Assembly (NCBI RefSeq): GCF_964355755.1
Contig: NC_092675.1
Span: 16,629,312-16,693,311, forward strand
From: Antedon mediterranea
Taxonomy: Eukaryota > Echinodermata > Crinoidea > Comatulida > Antedonidae
DNA length: 64,000 bases
Reading direction: 5' to 3'
The notes under the pieces were generated by a model. That model did not search any database, was not told the DNA's origin, and saw only the letters and a program-made list of their open reading frames with translations. Below are positions 38,401 to 45,040 of the stretch, piece by piece. Both the position numbers and the translations under genes were made by a program. Each line of letters begins with the position of its first letter. Position 1 is the first letter of the stretch.

Positions 38401-41054
38401 TTTATTACCCTGTTTCACATGATGGGTTGTAGAGTATTACATCAACCTTATCCTTTATTACCCTGTTCCACATGATGGGTTGTAGAGTATTACATCTATA
38501 TCCTTTATTACCCGGTTTCACATGATGGGTTGTAGAGTGTTACATCAACCTTATCCTTTATTACCCTGTTTCACATGATGGGTTGTAGAGTATTACATCA
38601 ACCTTATCCTTTATTATCCTGTTTCACATGATGGGTTGTAGAGTGTTACATCAACCTTATCCTTTATTACCCTGTTCCACATGATGGGTTGTAGAGTATT
38701 ACATCAACCTTATCCTTTATTACCCTGTTTCACATGATGGGTTGTAGAGTGTTACATCAACCTTATCCTTTATTACCCTGTTTCACATGATGGGTTGTAG
38801 AGTGTTACATCAACCTTATCCTTTATTATTATGGTTCAATTATTTAAAAAAGATAACAATTCACAATAATAAGATATTTAATATTTATGCTATTGAAAGT
38901 ATTTGTGAATAAATATAGTATTCTGCATAGTTGTAATCCAATAATCATACACATTTGTGAACAATATTTGTTTTTTGATATTGCAACTTATAAAAATTCT
39001 CTCTAATATCTATCCATTCAATTTCAAATTTTATTTTAAAATTATGTTTTTATATATCAGGAGACATTTTATGTGCCTTTTCATTATAAGATGTTTGTAA
39101 TTATAAATGTAAATATATGTATGTAAAGTATTAATAATGTGTTTGTTATGTGATATATATGCTACTAACATGTAATTTACATTTTATATGTTTGCTTCCC
39201 GTTTTTTACCAGCGCTTTGTGAATGTAAGTTCTGCTGTTTTTATGCGGTACGGACATAATAATATAAGCACCACTGTCTAAGCCTGCTTCTTAATTCCTT
39301 AACACATTTTGTTTTTTAATTAAATGTTGCAAACATAATACACTATGTTCCTAGTACTTGTTTTTAATTGATTTTTTGTTTTAAAAGTTTTTTTATATGT
39401 ATGTATTTTCAAAAATTCCTTATTTCGGATTACTATTTGTAAAAATTAGTTTTTATTCAACTTAATGGTGGGATTCTCTATAAATTACAAAATATGTTTG
39501 CATTATATATTAGCATATATTATAATTATAACAACTTTTACCTTTAGCTACTTAACCAATAGTAAAGCTTTTCTGATTAATTGTTTATAAGTTAACATTG
39601 CTTTCAATGCAGTATTATAAAATTACCTTATAAATAATATTAAGTTTCTTCAAAATGTATCGCAACCCGATATTTATTCGTAGTGCCACTTTCCCTGTAA
39701 CTACCTTTCCACTACATCACTTATTAATATCTCCCTACCACATTACTTCAGTGACTGTTGCCCCTGTTGCTACCTTTCCACTACATCACTTATTAATATC
39801 TCCCTACCTCATTACTTCAGTGACTGTTGCCCCTGTTGCTACCTTTCCACTACATCACTTATTAATATCTCCCTACCACATTACTTCAGTGACTGTTGCT
39901 ACACTACCACATTACTTCAGTGACTGTTGCCCCTGCAACTACCTTTCCACTACATCACTTATTAATATCTCCCTACCACATTACTTCAGTGACTGTTGCT
40001 ACACTAAACATTTTGTTGTTTGCATTGCTGTTACTCACCATTTTGTTTGTGTTTTCATTTACTTTCTCATTTTTTGAGTTTTTCTGAGATGTCAACATGG
40101 AAATGCTGAGATATATTATAAAGTATAGATATTTAATACTGTAATTAAGCATATTACAAGATACCATCATTTTATACTCTCCATACTTTATATAGCTAGC
40201 ATGTGCTTGATATTGTAGATACATAGAACATTTCTGGAAATGTTTATAGACTGTTTATATATCTCTTATGAAAAGAATTGGGTTGTAACCATGTAAAAAA
40301 TATAATCTGTGCATGAAAGAATATATATTTTGACATCTTAATTCAATGGTTTTATAATTTGTTTATGTTTCTTTTGCACTAAAGTATATAAAACTATGAA
40401 TATTTAATATATTAATTCTACTCTGAAAACATAGGCCTACAGTATTGTAGTATTTTACATTGACTTATTGTGCAATTACAGTACTATACAAGAAATCGTT
40501 TTAAATGGCCAGTACAATGCATAAAAATATACTAACTAGATGTCGTCCAACCCATTGGGTCAAAGATTGAATCTTTGAAGCTGAATGGAGTTTTGTCTTT
40601 GTATCTGTGTGCCTTAATAATATTAAAGAATGTAAACTGAATGAGTAGAATGGTAATTTAACCAGCACCAAATAGCAATTTTGTGTGTTTTAATAACAAA
40701 TATGTTTTATTATTTTCACTTTTTTCAAGTATGGTCTTTGAATCCTAATTGCTCTGTGTATAAAACTAAGTTTTTAAATCTTTTAATCAATATTAACTAT
40801 ATGATCCAGGTTAATTTATAGCATTTAAGTAGCACTTGCTAACCAATTTGTTTCTCTTCTTCCTTCATTAGGAATTCGTAAGCAACAGTAGTAAAGCCAT
40901 AGATGACGAAGGAGCTGCAGCTGCTAGTGCAGCAGCACCAGCACCAGTCACAGCTAAAGAAGGAGTTGATGTCAGAGATGCAGCTCCAGAAGAAGTGGAG
41001 CCTGCTCTCCAATCCGAGAAGCTCTACCCTGACCTTAAAGACGAAGATAAATAG
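14398..41054 (+). CDS. SLC44A1: SLC44A1 choline transporter-like protein 1, complete gene
   Basis: Coding exons: 14398-14436, 18025-18123, 18494-18636, 23258-23476, 25483-25649, 25979-26068, 26832-26968, 28193-28379, 28850-29030, 29782-29922, 30349-30464, 31118-31155, 31488-31616, 32559-32651 (or 33146-33253), 34889-34984 and 40872-41054. All junctions keep phase and give 685 codons plus stop; human CTL1 has 657. Diagnostic matches to SLC44A1 include MGC at the start, [22 protein letters not shown], the YHV(I)[14 protein letters not shown] block, [21 protein letters not shown] and [11 protein letters not shown]. About ten hydrophobic segments are seen, with a large cysteine-bearing loop after the first (residues about 65-215). 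Family knowledge: sodium-independent choline (and ethanolamine) transport at the plasma and mitochondrial membranes for phospholipid synthesis. Introns carry four minisatellites and many MITEs. Confidence 0.95.
15996..16145. mobile_element. 150-bp MITE with TTTTCCACTAG ends
   Basis: The left end AAGGCTATTTTCCACTAGGC is the near inverse of the right end (AAGCTGATTTTCCACTAGAC inverted). It has no coding capacity and lies in SLC44A1 intron 1. Confidence 0.75.
16195..16415 (+). mobile_element. tRNA-derived SINE-like repeat, copy 1
   Basis: It shares about 220 bp with 44461-44705: a CTGGTGG leader, a tRNA-like block (GCTCTAGTGGTATGATACTC, then CCTGTTA loop and GCGAG), TTTTTTCATACAAC, GAGCTATG, ATTATGAGATCATGTTC and a TTTGACAGTATGATTTATAT end. 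The tRNA-like part has mismatches in the T arm, so it is not a functional tRNA. Confidence 0.7.
16559..16737. mobile_element. 179-bp MITE, family with TGGTTCCCACTAG ends, copy 1
   Basis: The TIRs AGCGTGGTTCCCACTAG and its inverse (AGCTTGGTTCCCACTAG) are flanked by TAA on both sides, a PIF/Harbinger-type 3-bp duplication. A same-length copy lies at 54096-54274 in reverse orientation and a deleted one at 59548-59640. Confidence 0.88.
18025..18123 (+). CDS. SLC44A1: SLC44A1 exon 2 with NAGNAG acceptor
   Basis: 99 nt, phase 0 to 0, donor ATG/gttagt. It encodes SEDRSCTD and the first half of TM1. The acceptor reads tctcagcag, so exon starts at 18025 or 18028 are both possible, differing by one glutamine. 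Confidence 0.92.
18494..18636 (+). CDS. SLC44A1: SLC44A1 exon 3
   Basis: 143 nt, phase 0 to 2, acceptor cttttgcag, donor CC/gtaagt. It encodes the rest of TM1 ([16 protein letters not shown]) and the signature [10 protein letters not shown] at the start of the first outer loop. Confidence 0.95.
18915..19063. mobile_element. 149-bp MITE, family with GTCTACACTATCAAA ends, copy 1
   Basis: The ends ATCTCGGTCTACACTATCAA and TTGATAGTGTAGACAGAGCT are inverted repeats flanked by TAA on both sides. Another copy is at 35379-35501; both contain TGCCCAAATATGGTAGTGAT. Confidence 0.85.
19820..20350. repeat. Diverged tandem duplication of about 350 bp in SLC44A1 intron 3
   Basis: The blocks 19820-20010 and 20170-20360 share TTATAGCTC, TTGTAGAT(A/T)TGAATTCATG, a GATGTCATCATATGGCC segment and AGAGCGCATTTC-like sequence in order. 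It is probably part of an old dispersed repeat; no TIRs found. Confidence 0.5.
21264..21293 (+). repeat. Exact 30-nt intronic copy of part of SLC44A1 exon 4
   Basis: The 30 bases at 21264-21293 are identical to 23322-23351 (start CCCACCGGTAACATTACAAA). Homology stops abruptly on both sides and there are no splice sites, so it is a short templated duplication, not a second exon. Confidence 0.9.
21472..22942. mobile_element. 1.47-kb TIR element in SLC44A1 intron 3
   Basis: The left end TTAAAGGGGGGTTCCGGGTT and right end inverse (TTAAAGGGGGATTCTGGGTT) form 25-bp TIRs. No transposase domain is recognised; short open frames inside look accidental. A TTAA-type target is possible but not demonstrated. 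Confidence 0.75.
23258..23476 (+). CDS. SLC44A1: SLC44A1 exon 4
   Basis: 219 nt, phase 2 to 2, acceptor aatttatag, donor CAG/gtatgt. It encodes [18 protein letters not shown] and KLCSYN, the cysteine-rich outer loop. A 30-nt stretch (23322-23351) is duplicated exactly in the preceding intron at 21264-21293. Confidence 0.95.
23527..24476. repeat. 34-bp minisatellite in SLC44A1 intron 4
   Basis: About 27 units of 34 bp containing CTGTAACTTGTAGTGTACTC, with 39-bp variants (extra AATTG) near the left end and two with an extra AAT. It starts 50 bp after the exon 4 donor. Confidence 0.95.
24589..25390. mobile_element. 800-bp TIR element in SLC44A1 intron 4
   Basis: The ends AATAGACACGTTTCGCGCTC and its inverse (AATAGACACGTTTCTCGCTC) are followed by further paired blocks (GTGGGTA, TTTGTAAACAAA/GGTAAACAAAC), giving TIRs of about 90 bp with gaps. 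No convincing transposase; no clean target duplication. Confidence 0.75.
25483..25649 (+). CDS. SLC44A1: SLC44A1 exon 5
   Basis: 167 nt, phase 2 to 1. It encodes the end of the outer loop (PVFNRCIP, compare IPFFHRCAP in human) and the start of TM2. Of the two adjacent donor-like sites, only gtaggt at 25650 keeps the frame open. Confidence 0.93.
25783..25833. repeat. 17-bp triple repeat
   Basis: Three copies of TACATGCTTTTCCCCTA in SLC44A1 intron 5. Confidence 0.85.
25979..26068 (+). CDS. SLC44A1: SLC44A1 exon 6
   Basis: 90 nt, phase 1 to 1, donor GAG/gtatgt. It encodes the end of TM2 ([12 protein letters not shown]) and TM3 ([15 protein letters not shown]). Confidence 0.93.
26832..26968 (+). 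CDS. SLC44A1: SLC44A1 exon 7
   Basis: 137 nt, phase 1 to 0, donor TTT/gtaagt. It encodes [14 protein letters not shown], an inner loop, and the first half of TM4 ([14 protein letters not shown]). Confidence 0.94.
27082..28118. repeat. 18-bp minisatellite in SLC44A1 intron 7
   Basis: About 57 units of 18 bp, consensus ATGGGATTATACTTGGGT, with sub-blocks of GGGC, ATGGGC and ATGAGC variants. The array ends 75 bp before exon 8. The period is a multiple of three, so hexapeptide frames (GLYLGM, MPKYNPI) stay open on both strands; these are artefacts. Confidence 0.96.
28193..28379 (+). CDS. SLC44A1: SLC44A1 exon 8
   Basis: 187 nt, phase 0 to 1. It encodes the end of TM4 with VMRKRVA and TM5 ([18 protein letters not shown]), both near-identical in layout to human CTL1. 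Confidence 0.95.
28555..28790 (-). mobile_element. SINE-like repeat with shared core, minus orientation
   Basis: On the minus strand it contains TTAAAAGAACCCAGTGCAT, GGAAAAGTAGG and CCTGGTGGTGTG, collinear with TTAAAGAACTTG, GAAAAGAGTAGG and CCCGGTGTGCTG of the element at 53003-53341. Confidence 0.5.
28850..29030 (+). CDS. SLC44A1: SLC44A1 exon 9
   Basis: 181 nt, phase 1 to 2, donor TAG/gtgaaa (weaker than the others). It encodes an outer loop with a possible N-glycosylation site (NNT) and the signature [14 protein letters not shown] of TM6. Confidence 0.95.
29782..29922 (+). CDS. SLC44A1: SLC44A1 exon 10
   Basis: 141 nt, phase 2 to 2. It encodes [20 protein letters not shown] and [10 protein letters not shown], a strongly conserved SLC44 membrane segment. 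Confidence 0.95.
30031..30280 (+). mobile_element. SINE-like repeat with shared core, plus orientation
   Basis: It carries TAAAGAACCTAGTACACCAT, GAGATGAGTA and ACCCTGGTAT, collinear with the core of the elements at 53003 and 28555, followed by CTGTCATAACTGGGCCCTCT. Left end uncertain. Confidence 0.45.
30349..30464 (+). CDS. SLC44A1: SLC44A1 exon 11
   Basis: 116 nt, phase 2 to 1. It encodes a cysteine-rich inner loop, [19 protein letters not shown], then NANAYTVI, as in other CTL proteins. Confidence 0.94.
30670..30956. mobile_element. 290-bp MITE with GCCATGTTTCCG ends
   Basis: The perfect 12-bp terminal inverted repeat GCCATGTTTCCG/CGGAAACATGGC encloses AT-rich sequence with repeated GATAATTA and TCAGTTAAT motifs. 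It lies in SLC44A1 intron 11. Confidence 0.7.
31118..31155 (+). CDS. SLC44A1: SLC44A1 exon 12 (38 nt)
   Basis: Short exon, phase 1 to 0, acceptor cctcatag, donor CGA/gtaagt. It encodes [12 protein letters not shown], aligning with INSTNFCTSAKD of human CTL1. It is required to join exons 11 and 13 in frame. Confidence 0.9.
31488..31616 (+). CDS. SLC44A1: SLC44A1 exon 13
   Basis: 129 nt, phase 0 to 0. It encodes [16 protein letters not shown] and the membrane segment [16 protein letters not shown]. Confidence 0.95.
31684..32042. mobile_element. 360-bp MITE with TATACCTGCCAACT ends
   Basis: The perfect 14-bp inverted repeat TATACCTGCCAACT and AGTTGGCAGGTATA lies in SLC44A1 intron 13, just upstream of the alternative exon pair. 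Confidence 0.8.
32559..32651 (+). CDS. SLC44A1: SLC44A1 exon 14a (alternative to 14b)
   Basis: 93 nt, phase 0 to 0, acceptor ctcgtag, donor GAG/gtaggt. It encodes 31 residues ending [16 protein letters not shown], the last membrane helix, aligning with LFAFLVAHCFLSIYE in human. A second homologous exon lies 494 nt downstream. Confidence 0.92.
33146..33253 (+). CDS. SLC44A1: SLC44A1 exon 14b (tandem duplicate of 14a)
   Basis: 108 nt, phase 0 to 0, acceptor ttttctatag, donor GAG/gtgggt. It encodes 36 residues beginning [10 protein letters not shown] and ending [16 protein letters not shown]. It aligns with 14a through AVPLL and SIYE but has five more residues in the loop before the helix. Open frame, both splice sites and protein-level conservation argue that it is a functional alternative exon. 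Including both would add an extra membrane helix. Confidence 0.85.
34263..34608. mobile_element. 346-bp MITE with ACCTCYCAACTC ends and poly-C tract
   Basis: The ends ACCTCCCAACTC and GAGTTGAGAGGT are inverted repeats with one mismatch. The ends resemble the CCAACT ends of the element at 31684. A run of about 20 C residues lies at 34565-34584. Confidence 0.6.
34889..34984 (+). CDS. SLC44A1: SLC44A1 exon 15
   Basis: 96 nt, phase 0 to 0, donor ATG/gtaagt. It encodes [20 protein letters not shown] and [12 protein letters not shown], the conserved cytoplasmic motif after the last helix. Confidence 0.95.
35379..35501. mobile_element. 123-bp MITE, family with GTCTACACTATCAA ends, copy 2
   Basis: Same family as 18915-19063: AGCTCTGTCTACACTATCAA and the inverse end TTTGATAGTGTAGGCAGAGC. 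It lies in SLC44A1 intron 15. Confidence 0.8.
36011..38828. repeat. 53-bp satellite-like array in SLC44A1 intron 15
   Basis: About 53 nearly identical units of 53 bp containing ACATGATGGGTTGTAGAGT. Two diagnostic sites vary: GTTCCAC/GTTTCAC and AGTATT/AGTGTT. One unit near 38490 is shortened (ACATCTATATCC). High identity implies recent amplification or homogenisation. Confidence 0.97.
39213..39281 (+). CDS. SLC44A1: SLC44A1 candidate alternative terminal exon (or 12-nt microexon)
   Basis: A strong acceptor (gcttcccgttttttaccag) precedes an open frame in the required phase 0: [17 protein letters not shown] and ISTTV, then stop at 39279-39281. The first residues resemble the start of the normal last exon (EFVSNSSKA), suggesting exon duplication. 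The C-terminus STTV fits a class I PDZ ligand (T at -2, V at 0). A gtaagt follows RFVN at 39225, so it could instead be a 12-nt in-frame microexon (39213-39224). No strong AATAAA was seen just downstream. Confidence 0.5.
   Translation, partial: RFVNVSSAVFMRYGHNNISTTV
39701..40005. repeat. 69-bp minisatellite in SLC44A1 intron 15
   Basis: Four full or partial units of 69 bp containing CACTACATCACTTATTAATA and CATTACTTCAGTGACTGTTG. The period is a multiple of three, so a 140-residue frame remains open, judged an artefact. Confidence 0.92.
40872..41054 (+). CDS. SLC44A1: SLC44A1 exon 16, C-terminal exon
   Basis: 183 nt including the TAG stop at 41052-41054; acceptor ccttcattag. It encodes [12 protein letters not shown], an alanine-rich stretch with GCA/GCT runs and an acidic end ([10 protein letters not shown]). 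Human CTL1 has EFVENSRKAMKEAG at the same place. Confidence 0.93.
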   Translation, partial: EFVSNSSKAIDDEGAAAASAAAPAPVTAKEGVDVRDAAPEEVEPALQSEKLYPDLKDEDK

Positions 41055-43100
41055 AATCATCTGACCCGGAATGGTAGGCTCACTGCTGAAGACTTTTTCT
41101 TTTGTTTTGTATCATTGCTGACTGAATGTAATTTGACATTATGTGTGTGATTGAATTAAATGGCATTTTTGTTTTAAAAAATAAGGCTGAGTGGAATAAA
41201 TCAGAGGACAAATATCTTTAAGGAGTGAAAATTGGCTCCGAGAAAGGAAAACCAATACGTTGAAATTTTTTGAACAATTGAATGAATTAATGGGAATATA
41301 TATGTAGAGGTTAAACTATGTGTTAAATAAGTGTAATCAAACTAAATATATTCAATTTATAAAGAATTTTACTGTAGAACTGCTATCTAAATCGAAACAA
41401 ATTGTGACTGTATAATACTAGGGTAATACATTTTATTTAATCAAGAATAATTATATACTAATAATAATTGAGGAAAAATATTGTAATCCCAGATGTTAAT
41501 ATCAATACAAAGCATGTTAATTTATAAGGAAATTAAAGTAGATTGAAAGTATTGTATAATCTTTTACTGAATATAAAAAGATACTGCAATGTAAAGATAA
41601 TTTTTAGATTAAGTTGGTCACAAGTCATAGTACAATACAAAGTTGATTTTCTTAGTGTGTAGCAAGCAGCACATAAAACGCACTGAAATTTCCGATTTAA
41701 CTTACAAATACTGTATTAAGTTTCATGTAACTGGGGAAAATTTGACAAAGATAAGTAAGATAAAACATTAGAGAAGACAGAACTCCACAATCCAGTACAA
41801 ATTCTCAAACATTCCACTCTCCATTAGTTGGACTGAAATACATTCTTTCCACCTTCTTTATCACTTATTGGATCCAATTCAAAATTTTAAAAAGAGGTTA
41901 AACAAACAAGTGTATTATTACTACTTTGGACAAGGTAAATGAAAGACTACTTCTGGCCTATGATAAACTGTTTAGTACAGTTAGCGTTTTCTATAATAAT
42001 AATGGGAAGATTTTTATATAAAGTCTGGTTTTGATACAAATGAGCCAAAGCATTTGACATTTTATATCAGCTAGTACTATAGAGTATGTATAAACTTTGG
42101 TCAAAGGACATTTTCATATAAGCTACTACATGAACATTCTTGATATTTCTTATTACAATATTAAAATATTCATTGGTAATCCCATGTTTTGTACTCCTCT
42201 TTATGTTAAAATTTGTAAATGTACACAAATAGAAGTTGAAAATTTTAAAAATGATTCCATACCAGTGAGTAAAGAACAGGCATCCATTAGCACAGTCCTG
42301 ATTGGTTGGGTAAAAAGCTCATTCATACACATGTTCAAAGTATTAAATCATATACAAAGTTGGTACAGTGTTGTAGGGTTATAGGTTCTAAACCCTAAAC
42401 ATTTGTTTGGTGTTTTTCTTTTACTTCTAATCATTACCTCTCCAAGTGTTAGGCTAGTGTTACTTACCATTCATTTTGTTGGGAGGCAAACTTGTTATGA
42501 CGAATCTCAATGTGGTTAATATCTGTTCTTTATTCTAAATTCCATGTCTATTTAAATAGAAATTCATTTAAATCATCTAGTAGAGTTGGCGTGCACTCTA
42601 CAAGCAATTTAATGTTTATTTAAAATGATTGCAGTGTAATTGTTAGTTTCTATATACTATTTCCAGATAAATAGTTTTAAATGTTTGTATTTTGTAATTT
42701 ACATCCAGCCATTTGTAACCAAATTTATTTAATTTATATTTATTTTATCACTTTCTATGACTATTTGCTGCAAATAGTTGTTTTTTTTTGTAGATTTTTA
42801 TTTATTTTGCTTTTCCTGCTATAAAGGTGCATATTATTAAATTCAGTTCCCATAATTGTTACATAAATATTGCATGGTAATTAGCAATTATTAAGGGATG
42901 AATAATACAATTATTTAACCAATTTTAGCATGCATTATAGGAAGCGTTATATTATATTCTTTTGTAATAATGTATTGTATTCACTTTTGAATTAAAATAT
43001 TACTCGGAAATGATATTTGACTTTTAATTTAATCAAAGAAATAGTGATTGAAGAACGTATGAGGTTTAAGTAAATAAAACATCTTCTTCTACCATCTTTA
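41055..43100. other. SLC44A1 3' UTR and downstream flank
   Basis: No coding exon is seen. The first AATAAA after the stop is at 41195-41200 and could be the polyadenylation signal. The rest is AT-rich unique-looking sequence. Confidence 0.5.
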
Positions 43101-43104
43101 ATAG

Positions 43105-43398
43105 CACTGGTTCGCCACAGGGGTGTGTCCTTTCTCCCTGCTGTACATTTACTACACAAACGATTGCCGTGCCCTGTATGATAACTGCATGGCAATCAAA
43201 TACGCAGATGACACTGTCCTTGTTAGTCTAATAAATAATAACCAATCTGTTAACAATTACTATAATGTTGTAAACCATTTCACTAATTGGTGTAAAGACC
43301 ATTACCTTAAAATTAATTTAAACAAAACATGTGAATTGATAGTTGATTTTAGGAAAAAAAATAGGTCAGTTCACAAGCCCCTTAATATAGGAAATTAG
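43105..43398 (+). pseudogene. LINE reverse transcriptase relic, third fragment
   Basis: It encodes, with one frameshift, GSPQGCVLSPLL, then AIKYADDTVLVSLI (YADD active-site box) and HYLKINLNKTCELIVDFRKK, in the order of jockey/CR1-type reverse transcriptases. Only about 290 bp survive. Confidence 0.85.
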
Positions 43399-44256
43399 TT
43401 AATTAAAGTTGTCCCAGAGTAAAAACTCTATTTCTAAAACCAGGATTTCCTAAATATGGGTGGGGCCTTAATATTGAACTTTATCTAATGTTCTATTATT
43501 TGAATTGTATTTTTCCAAATTTAGGGGAAGCCTGGTTGGACCCACCATATGGTTAATATTCTGTACTTTTAAAACATGCATTTAATTTAAAATTTAATTT
43601 ATAAACATCACAGCACATAATTTGGCTTCTTCAAAATAAGCATTCATTCTGCTAATTCTCTGCACAGTAATTGTATATATATACATATCAAATATAAATC
43701 AATTGTGTTGCGTACCACTGTGTAAATTATATATAAATCATACTGTCAAATTATTGAAACAGTGCTCATATTCGGATCATAATCTCATAATAGGGTGGAA
43801 AGAAAGGAGAACTATATTTGAACACGTCACTATGGACGAGTTAGGTTATCGCGCACAGAAAAACGTTACTGTGGCCCTATATACTTTATACATACTACAT
43901 ATAGTGTATTGCAATTTCTTATCAACTTTCTACGCCTTTCATGTCATCGCATGGTGCGCACGTAGCGCTAAAAACGTTTTTCCAGCCATTTTACCAACTT
44001 TTAAACAATTTCGACACGTCATACGAGCACTTCAAATTTTAAAAAATTCGTCAAAATTATGCCATTTTTTCCCACATAAAGTTAACGCATGATATAAATT
44101 ACACTTTTGCTAAGTTTCAATTTAAATTGTTAAATGGATTTCGATCTATGTTAAATACACGAAATTCATAAAAAAAAACTCTGGTCATATAATAAATTAA
44201 ATTTGTGGAAAGAAAAAAGAATAAGATAGAAAAAAAAGATCCTGACAATAACAAGG

Positions 44257-44353
44257 GGTTATCCGCCAAGTCCGGATAACCAATAATACAGAAAAAAAAG
44301 TTTATGATGATCTCATACAATCACAATGAGTTATCCGCCAAGGTGCGGATAAC
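44257..44353. other. Two tandem GTTATCCG hairpins
   Basis: GGTTATCCG (44257-44265) pairs with CGGATAACC (44273-44281); GTTATCCGC (44330-44338) pairs with GCGGATAAC (44345-44353). Same stem sequence, 64 bp apart. Confidence 0.7.
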
Positions 44354-44410
44354 TAATAATATACTGTACACAATATTATTTTTAAAAACCATTGCGTATT
44401 AAAGTTGGAA

Positions 44411-44416
44411 TTTATT
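44411..44416 (-). promoter_or_regulatory. Candidate DOHH polyadenylation signal
   Basis: AATAAA on the minus strand, 317 nt after the DOHH stop. The intervening 3' UTR would consist largely of the SINE-like repeat. Confidence 0.35.
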
Positions 44417-44460
44417 CTGACTAGTTAAGCTTCCACTGATTGTGAGGTCGTTTGTTGTAT

Positions 44461-44705
44461 GAGAGAATGTATCTGGTGGTTGAAATTCTGTGATAATACT
44501 ATATATGGCCGGTCTGTGGTCTAGTGGTGTGATACTCACCCTGTAAGTGAGAGGTCGCAGGTTCAAATCCCACCAAAGACATTTTTTCATACAACTAAAA
44601 TATATGGAACTTTCGCTAATGAGCTATGTTCGATGCGATTATGAGATCATGTTCTGAATATGAGCACTGTTTCAATAATTTGACAGTATGATTTATATAT
44701 ATATT
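44461..44705 (+). mobile_element. tRNA-derived SINE-like repeat, copy 2
   Basis: Homologous to 16195-16415. The tRNA-like head (about 44511-44581) has a 6/7 paired acceptor stem (GTCTGTG/CAAAGAC), a perfect anticodon stem CTCAC/GTGAG around CCTGTAA, and GGTTCAAAT, but the T stem has mismatches. On the minus strand it encodes WDLNLRPLTYRVSI, a typical artefact of tRNA-derived repeats. Confidence 0.75.
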
Positions 44706-44732
44706 TCTTGTAATTGGTTAAAAAGAATCTTG

Positions 44733-45040
44733 CTATTCAAGTTTAGTTAGAGTGTCTGCATATTGAAAGTCTTGAGATTGTTCATATTGATACATATCTA
44801 AAGCTACTTCACAACTCTCTTTTACGACCACTTCTTTATCCTGACTGAAATCTTGCAATGTTTGTAAGCACTCATCAGCAGCAATGGAGCCTAGGGCTTC
44901 CGCACATTCATGACGAACCATTGGGCTTTCATCCTTTAGTTTCAGATTTTCTTTCAACTGTTCAATACCTGCTGGGTTTTGCATCTGGCCTAAGACGTAT
45001 GCTATTTCATGACGGAAGAGTGCACTGTTACACTTTAAGC
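44733..45040 (-). CDS. DOHH: DOHH exon 4 (terminal)
   Basis: 308 nt, enters in phase 1, stop TAG at 44735-44733. It carries the third and fourth His-Glu pairs and the conserved [10 protein letters not shown] and FQYADTL C-terminus. Confidence 0.96.

Larger units (their letters stand above)
43729..44700. mobile_element. 1-kb inverted-repeat segment containing a SINE-like unit
   Basis: The 62 bp at 43729-43792 and 44639-44700 are inverted repeats at roughly 90% identity (TATATAAATCATACTGTCAA at the outer left end). The interior holds two short hairpins and a tRNA-derived repeat at 44461-44705. It could be a foldback element or two SINE copies inserted in opposite directions, the left one truncated. 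Confidence 0.6.

Noticed and set aside
36011-38828. CRISPR-like regular repeat array
   Set aside because: No unique spacers: the whole 53-bp unit repeats, in an animal intron.
39655-40087. 140-codon frame
   Set aside because: Made of 69-bp tandem units in an SLC44A1 intron.
44399-44590. 63-codon minus-strand frame with WDLNLRPL
   Set aside because: Standard artefact of translating a tRNA-derived SINE.
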